In this document: positions 7,801 to 12,469 of the stretch, piece by piece
Layout: each line of letters starts with the position of its first letter
Numbering within the stretch: the stretch's first letter is position 1
Assembly (NCBI GenBank): GCA_937969485.1
Contig: CALBVQ010000058.1
Coordinates: forward strand, 1 to 12,469
From: an uncultured Saprospiraceae bacterium
GTDB lineage: Bacteria > Bacteroidota > Bacteroidia > Chitinophagales > Saprospiraceae
Direction of reading: 5' to 3'
Length of the DNA stretch: 12,469 nucleotides
Notes under the pieces: model-generated
What the model was told of the DNA's origin: nothing
Seen by the model: the letters and a program-made list of their open reading frames with translations, nothing else
The model's database searches: none
Made by a program: the position numbers and the translations under genes

Positions 7801-9333
7801 AAGCAACCAACTCCTTACTGTCTAGGCGGAATTTCAACTGTGTTGATGCCTTCTACAGGTACAATTGGTATTTGGGCGAATGACTTCGATCTGGGAAGTA
7901 CCGATGATTGCACAATGCAGCAAGACCTAGAGTTTTCGTTCAGCGAAAATAAGGCTAATACAGGGAGAACATTCACATGTGCTGATCTGGATGGTGAAAT
8001 CGAGAAAATCATTGAACTTCAAGTTTATGTTCATGATGAAGCGGGTAATTTCGATTTCTGTACTTCTTACATAAGATTAAGAGATAATAACAATACCTGT
8101 GATACAACTACTACCATCATGAGCTTAAGTGGACTGGTGTTCACTGAAGATCAGAAGAGTATGGAGTTTGTTGACATGGAATTGATGGACTTGAATGCCG
8201 GAGAGCCAAGCTACCAGACAACTAGTGAAACAGGTATTTATGCCTTCCAAGACTTGGAAACTATGGTAGAATACACAATAACTCCTAGCTACGATGATGC
8301 TAATTACCATAACGGAATTACGACTCTGGATATACTGCTTATACAGAAGCATATCCTTGGGTTGGCTACCTTGAGTTCACCGTACAAGATTTTAGCTGCT
8401 GATGTTGATAACAACGAAAAGATTAATGGACTTGATATCATTCAGATTCGCAAGCTTTTACTGGGTGTTTATGATGAATTTCCTTCGGGAAAGAACTGGC
8501 TATTTGTTGATGGAAGTCAGGAATTCGAGGATAATTTTAAGCCTTGGCCATATAACGAAAGTGTGAATTTCGTCGCAGATCAATCGTATGGAGATGTGAA
8601 TTTCATTATGGTTAAGTCTGGTGATGTAAATCTTTCAAGAACGACTAATTTAGTTGAAAATGAATTGGTTACGAGAACAGAGCCATTGGAATTGGAATAT
8701 GAATGGACGGAGGTAGATGGTCAACATCTTTGGAGTTTGTATGCTAGTGAAGATGCACTTGTTAACGGATTTCAAATCGAGTTGGAAGTGCAAGATATCG
8801 AAAATTTTGAGCGCATGAATAGTGCTTTGGATATTGCTGAGAATGCAGTGTTTGTGGAAGATAATGTGATTCGTGTTTCATGGTCTGGGGCTTCCGCCCA
8901 AAGAGTAGATGGAGCGCTACTAGAATTAAACTTTGGGGCTGTGACCCCAATACAAATAGCAGAAGAGGGACGATTCAATAGCGAAATATACCTAGCTACT
9001 CAAGGAACAATTGAGGTGAAAGAAATTTCACTTAGAGGTGAAGAGATTGAACCGGAGGTTTACACTACTAGGGTTCACCAAAATAGACCAAATCCATTTT
9101 ACGATAGGACAGAGATTGTAGTAGAGTTAGCCCTTGCGGATAACTTGAAACTTGAGATACACGACATGAATGGAAGGTTGATGATGACAAAAACGATGAG
9201 CCTTGAAGCTGGTGTACACTCGCTTTGGCTGAACAATAATGAAGTAGGAGGATCAAGTGAAGGAGGTGTATATGTGTACACTGTTTCAGGAACATTCGGA
9301 CAGATTTCGAAACGAATGATCATCATCCAATAA
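4861..9333 (+). CDS. Giant secreted HYR-type adhesin-like protein with dockerin and T9SS sorting domain
   Basis: A 1490-residue secreted protein. The signal peptide has a long N-region (1-20), core 21-35 and likely cleavage at AFS|Q near 36; a start at M22 would lose the positive charge, so 4861 is preferred. A PKD-like domain lies at about 147-235. From C237 to about 1086 is a Cys-rich array of HYR-like immunoglobulin folds, with repeated D-x-x-x-P-x-x-x-C, DNC and D-x-C/G-G-x-x-x-x-C patterns. Domain starts are near D508, D611, D707, D786, D881 and D978. Residues 1088-1145 resemble a CnaB/carboxypeptidase-regulatory fold. A dockerin-like pair follows, with calcium loops D1146-D1157 and D1181-D1192 (second: D-V-D-N-N-E-K-I). 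A cohesin-like strand region spans about 1275-1362. A T9SS type A sorting domain runs from QNRPNPF (1407-1413) to KRMIIIQ. The role is probably surface adhesion or matrix; no catalytic site was seen. It heads a probable operon with the next gene. Confidence 0.87.
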   Translation: MRSLRPQSTIELYSTNLVIKLMLLCIGLFVSSFAFSQATVERAVQCSCIDNNAPTGIAQFEEEIVVSSAIGETWYIESVSGFYQLSSPVPPAQQVEFMTGVTGEILAADGAGNYSLQGLLVEDVGYSILLSNGLDSVELSNILCEYPASPIVGDNAVCGAEVEIYAAANFNTAYTNEWDVLTQGTIIGTNTEETVTVQWDEDATENGVLSLTVSGATGCSSTSFINVEFEGNVTLACNNIVHVSINGECGVDLSVDDVLEDMQYNDDSYEITVTDLESGDVLDLGTPVSEYLFDTLEVSIFHNCSTNSCWGYLIIEDKQIPQLVCVTDTVRCDLDDSPSITGFPVPDDATIIPQGVNEYTVLNFDPCGPAELSYTDAFVAMNCADPFESRVVRTWVITDFSGDTNSCDQIIEKTRTTLDDVVFPGDWDGITNPVLSCEGGYPTLPNGNPDPSFTGFPTEGVCSHIDVSYVDLISEVCGATYKVVRKFTAFDECTGGSIQENQLIKIEDSEAPEFNCPSNLDFYITETTECTADITTPAATNVVDCSDVTFEAEIVKINSAGNIAGLIAAMSPVSGGFFASDREIGRHRVTYTATDACGLESSCTFIIEIFDNTPPVAVCDLNTTIAIDTEGTAVVPVSTFDNGSHDNCEIASILVSRGPNSCGASSGFAESITLCCADVNTEVMVTLQVTDASGNINTCMVMVMVQDKKLPVLTCPPNMTISCIDDIDDLSAYGEATVTDNCSATIEEVASININSCSVGSISRTFTATDAGGNMVSCTQLITVQDPDPLTYGLITWPANYSTNNCVSPDLHPDDLPFNNAYPQIGTNQCSNIVVDFEDKTYTNVNSIACKTIHRTWIVKDLCSTTNPDGFEFLQFLEVIDNQAPQFEECSNKVLTGTFDEDCSYAISYSKTASDQCTSPEFLSFSYVVDFYNDGNTDLAASDSLIEESFPVGQHRVEWTVEDDCGNPTSCVEFITIDDLKQPTPYCLGGISTVLMPSTGTIGIWANDFDLGSTDDCTMQQDLEFSFSENKANTGRTFTCADLDGEIEKIIELQVYVHDEAGNFDFCTSYIRLRDNNNTCDTTTTIMSLSGLVFTEDQKSMEFVDMELMDLNAGEPSYQTTSETGIYAFQDLETMVEYTITPSYDDANYHNGITTLDILLIQKHILGLATLSSPYKILAADVDNNEKINGLDIIQIRKLLLGVYDEFPSGKNWLFVDGSQEFEDNFKPWPYNESVNFVADQSYGDVNFIMVKSGDVNLSRTTNLVENELVTRTEPLELEYEWTEVDGQHLWSLYASEDALVNGFQIELEVQDIENFERMNSALDIAENAVFVEDNVIRVSWSGASAQRVDGALLELNFGAVTPIQIAEEGRFNSEIYLATQGTIEVKEISLRGEEIEPEVYTTRVHQNRPNPFYDRTEIVVELALADNLKLEIHDMNGRLMMTKTMSLEAGVHSLWLNNNEVGGSSEGGVYVYTVSGTFGQISKRMIIIQ

Positions 9334-9353
9334 ATATAGAATACCAATAACTT

Positions 9354-12300
9354 ATGATAAGAAATAGATTTTTTAACGAGAGCCGAATAAGCACGATACG
9401 AGGTGTTGCGGGAAATTCTTTCCGCTTATTATTCGGAACGCTAGCTCTACTGTTATTCAGTATGAGTGGGCATGCGCAAGTAGGTGATTTCGATCTGGCC
9501 TTACGGATTTATCCCGCAATGGATGCTCCGGTAGAACCAGGAGATATCGCTGAGTTTACCATCGAGGTAATTAATCAAGGTGAAGAAGACGCGCGAAATA
9601 TTAAATTAGTAGATTATATTCCTGACGGATTACAGTTTATCACAGCTGGCAACACGGGTTGGAGCAGTATTGGCTCAAGGGCAATTACTACGATTACAGA
9701 AACCCTACCTGCTGGTGAGACCGCTACTCGAACTATCTTTTTACAGCTTAGTGATGAGGCGACTCCAGCTAATGTATATAATTATGCAGAAATCTCCCTC
9801 GCTCAATATAGCGACGGTTCTGACGCAACAGACGACGATATCGATTCAACACCCGATACTGATGCAACGAACGACATAGGAGCTGATGCATTTACAATAA
9901 CAGACGACAGCGTTACACTACCAATAACTCTAGATGAAGACGACCATGACGTGGCATTACTCATAATTTGTACCCAAAACGCGTGTAACAATTTTGTCAA
10001 TATTTCATTAAATGCAGTTTGCGATATCGAAATCGTAGCTGACATGATTATTGAAAATCCTGCTTATCCTGATGGAGCCTACACTGTAGTACTAGAGGAT
10101 GAAGACGGAAACATCCTTCCTTCCAATATGGTAGACGGAACATATGTAGGACAAACACTGAAAGTGACGGCTTTTGTGGATGGCTGTGAAGGAAGCGGAT
10201 GCTGGGGATATGCTACTATAGAAGATAAGTTTGCAATAAACTTAGTGTGTAGTATCGATACAGTAGATTGCGGTATGGAAGATCCAGAATCTGTTGGTTT
10301 ACCGCTTTTGCCAGGAACATGGTACTATAGTTCAGGAGATGATTTTATTATTCCTGGGATGAATGGATGTACTGATGTTGTACTTTCTTATGAAGACGAA
10401 ATAGAAATGTTACCATGTCAGACTGGATCACCATATGTAATTAAGATTACGAGAACATTTGAAGCAATCGATGGAGTAGGGAACACAAACTCTTGTACGA
10501 GTGAAATTTACGTAAGAAAAGGAGACCTTAGTGATATTGTGGCCCCTACGGACTATATTGATAACCCGCTTATGTGTGGGCAATTTTCAACACTGCCCAA
10601 TGGTAATCCGAATCCGACGGAAACTGGATTTCCGGAAGGAATAGGATGTCCTAACATAATCGCAGTTTACGAAGATATAGTGATTGAAGGAAGTACTGAA
10701 GGTTGTGGATCTTTCGATGTAATAAGAGAATGGACTGTTATCGATTGGTGTAATAGTGATGATACTACCTTTACCCAAGCAATCAAAATAATGGATCTTG
10801 AAGCTCCACAATGTGGTGTGCTTTCGACATTTTACGGAACGACATATGCTGATGAATGTGAGGGAGAAGTTAATGTAGCCGATCCTGATGCTTCAGATAA
10901 TTGTTCTACAGTGACTTATACTGTAGCATATAAACCTAAAACCCCATTTAACAATAACTTCGATGATTTACTTACTAACAACATTGTAGGTACTTCAGGG
11001 AATTATCGAATAGAGGATCTACCAGTAGGTGAGTATAGAATAGCTTATTTCTTAAAAGATGCTTGTGGAAACGAGAGTCAGTGTATGGGTGAATTTGAAA
11101 TCATTGATGACCAGGATCCTACACCAGTTTGTATTCCGGCATTAGATGTAACTCTAGATGTAACTGGAAATGCCACTTTACCAGCGACAGCTTTCGACTT
11201 CGGAAGTTTTGATAATTGTGGAGTTGCGAGTGTGCTAGTAAAGAGATTAAATAATGAATGTAACTCTGATTTCTTCGCGACTAATGTGAATTTCTGTTGT
11301 TCTGATGCGGGTCAAACTGCCATGGTTCAATTGCAAATTACGGATTTCGCTGGAAATACGAATATATGTATGGTACCCGTTCAGGTGACCGATGATATTG
11401 CACCTGTAATCATGTGTCCAGCTGACGTTACGTTGACTTGCGCGCAATATTATGGGCAATATGATGAAGTACTTAGTACTTCGGTTTTTGGAGTGCCGAA
11501 TGACAGTGATAATTGTGATTTGAATGTTGACTTTTTTGACACAAAAGCATTCAACACTTGTGGTGTAGGAATCGTAGTAAGAACCTGGACTGTAGAAGAT
11601 GGATCAGGTAACGAAGCCGCTTGTAAGCAATATTTTGAGATTGAGTCTGACTTTGACTTTGACGAAAATATGATCCAATGGCCAAATAATATCACACTTA
11701 ACCAATGTGTGAATGATGATATTCCACTAAGCGTTGCAGGGGAGCCTGTTTTACCAAACGAATCATGTTCAAACTTCACCGTCACATACGATGACAGCAT
11801 CGACGAAGAGGGAGCAGGTTGTGGAAATGTATTGAGAACATTTACAGTGGTAGACAATTGTGCTTTAGACGAGAATAATAACTCATTTAGCTATACTCAA
11901 ACGATCAATATTTTCGAGAACGAAGATCCAGTCTTTACGAATTGTCAAGACACTATGTTTATAGGAAGTATTGTTACTTGTGATGCTAATATCTTCTATG
12001 AAGTAATTGCTGAAGATAATTGTACAGCCGAAAACGATTTGATATATTCTTACAGTGTAGATTTTAATAACGACGGTACAATAAATGCTAATTACAATGG
12101 AAATATACTTCAAGGAAACTTTCCTAATGGTACGCACCGTGCAGTATTTAGAGCATTAGACGAATGTGGAAATGAAGGAACGTGTGCCTTTATATTTACT
12201 TCACTTGAAGACAAGAACCCAACACCAATATGTAAGCCTATCTCAGTATCTCTCGATGATGATGGGACGGTTGAAATATGGGCGAATGACTTTAATCATA

Positions 12301-12469
12301 AATCTTATGATAACTGTACGGATGAAGCAGACTTGACGTTCAGCTTTTCTGAAGACATAAATAATACCTCTACAACTTTTGATTGCTTTGATATTCCAAA
12401 CGGGGTGAGTGGCACAATAGAAGTGACAATGTATGTATGGGATCTTTCTGGGAACTATGACTTCTGTAC
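9354..12469 (+). CDS. Second giant HYR-type secreted protein, paralogue of the preceding one (5' part, cut by window end)
   Basis: The frame opens with ATG 20 nt after the previous stop and stays open to the window edge: 1038 codons plus two bases. The signal peptide has a long basic N-region (1-24), core 25-38 and likely cleavage SGHA|Q at 41. Residues about 46-165 are a DUF11-type domain (PVEPGDIAEFTIEVINQGEE from residue 59 is typical), replacing the PKD-like module of the upstream protein. From C211 onward the protein is colinear with it: C211/C237, C283-W284/C309-W310, D481/D508, C688/C715, C863/C890 and C1038/C1067 correspond with an offset of only 26-29 residues. HYR-like marks (DNC, DxCGN, APV-x-x-CP at 683-689) recur. 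By analogy, the missing C-terminus of about 420 residues should hold dockerin-like, cohesin-like and T9SS sorting parts. Probable surface protein; function unknown. Confidence 0.88.
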   Translation, partial: MIRNRFFNESRISTIRGVAGNSFRLLFGTLALLLFSMSGHAQVGDFDLALRIYPAMDAPVEPGDIAEFTIEVINQGEEDARNIKLVDYIPDGLQFITAGNTGWSSIGSRAITTITETLPAGETATRTIFLQLSDEATPANVYNYAEISLAQYSDGSDATDDDIDSTPDTDATNDIGADAFTITDDSVTLPITLDEDDHDVALLIICTQNACNNFVNISLNAVCDIEIVADMIIENPAYPDGAYTVVLEDEDGNILPSNMVDGTYVGQTLKVTAFVDGCEGSGCWGYATIEDKFAINLVCSIDTVDCGMEDPESVGLPLLPGTWYYSSGDDFIIPGMNGCTDVVLSYEDEIEMLPCQTGSPYVIKITRTFEAIDGVGNTNSCTSEIYVRKGDLSDIVAPTDYIDNPLMCGQFSTLPNGNPNPTETGFPEGIGCPNIIAVYEDIVIEGSTEGCGSFDVIREWTVIDWCNSDDTTFTQAIKIMDLEAPQCGVLSTFYGTTYADECEGEVNVADPDASDNCSTVTYTVAYKPKTPFNNNFDDLLTNNIVGTSGNYRIEDLPVGEYRIAYFLKDACGNESQCMGEFEIIDDQDPTPVCIPALDVTLDVTGNATLPATAFDFGSFDNCGVASVLVKRLNNECNSDFFATNVNFCCSDAGQTAMVQLQITDFAGNTNICMVPVQVTDDIAPVIMCPADVTLTCAQYYGQYDEVLSTSVFGVPNDSDNCDLNVDFFDTKAFNTCGVGIVVRTWTVEDGSGNEAACKQYFEIESDFDFDENMIQWPNNITLNQCVNDDIPLSVAGEPVLPNESCSNFTVTYDDSIDEEGAGCGNVLRTFTVVDNCALDENNNSFSYTQTINIFENEDPVFTNCQDTMFIGSIVTCDANIFYEVIAEDNCTAENDLIYSYSVDFNNDGTINANYNGNILQGNFPNGTHRAVFRALDECGNEGTCAFIFTSLEDKNPTPICKPISVSLDDDGTVEIWANDFNHKSYDNCTDEADLTFSFSEDINNTSTTFDCFDIPNGVSGTIEVTMYVWDLSGNYDFC

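Noticed and set aside
9670..9879. Plus-strand frame of 69 codons just after the first giant gene
   Set aside because: It is a shifted frame inside the DUF11 region of the second giant protein, whose own frame is continuous from 9354.
11450..11857. Minus-strand open frame of 135 codons inside the second giant gene
   Set aside because: The + strand frame here encodes conserved HYR-like sequence colinear with the paralogue; the antisense frame is a shadow.
4861..12469. Possible CRISPR or short tandem DNA repeats in the giant genes
   Set aside because: The repetition is at protein level only (diverged domains of about 70-100 residues); no regularly spaced identical DNA repeats were seen.

Overview
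The window looks like a chromosomal segment of a marine-type member of the Bacteroidota, most probably from the Saprospiria/Lewinella neighbourhood. The evidence is: AT-rich DNA without clear Shine-Dalgarno sites; a type IX secretion (T9SS) type A C-terminal sorting domain; SprB-like and HYR-like adhesion repeats; an ECF sigma factor coupled to a membrane protein with a predicted outer-membrane barrel; and a lipoprotein with acidic residues right after the lipidated cysteine. The taxon is inferred from protein style only; no rRNA or marker gene is present. All recognisable genes lie on the + strand.

Layout. Bases 1-543 hold no convincing gene. They contain an imperfect inverted repeat of 161 bp (41-201) that looks like a non-coding, MITE-like mobile repeat. 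At 544-1530 is a lipoprotein built of four tandem SprB/PKD-like repeats. It is followed by a strong intrinsic terminator (1649-1690) only 17 nt before the next gene. At 1708-2277 and 2279-3913 is a tightly coupled pair (1 nt apart): an ECF sigma-70 factor and a protein with an N-terminal cytoplasmic part, one transmembrane helix, a long disordered periplasmic linker and a C-terminal outer-membrane beta-barrel. That architecture matches the dual membrane-spanning anti-sigma (Dma-type) factors described in Bacteroides. After a 332 bp gap comes a lone small GtrA-family membrane protein (4246-4632). A 228 bp intergenic region then leads into two giant secreted paralogues, 4861-9333 (complete, 1490 residues) and 9354-12469 (5' part only, running off the window), 20 nt apart and probably co-transcribed.

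How it may work together. Most of the coding capacity is devoted to the cell surface: a lipid-anchored SprB-like adhesin, two very large HYR-type secreted proteins probably exported and anchored by T9SS, and a trans-envelope sigma/anti-sigma pair that could sense the outer membrane or cell surface. Control of the neighbouring surface genes by this sigma factor is only a hypothesis; no shared promoter motif was found. The most interesting elements are the dual-membrane sigma regulator, the terminator-like hairpin that any upstream-initiated sigma transcript must cross, and the tandem giants that keep near gap-free colinearity over about 830 residues while carrying different N-terminal modules.
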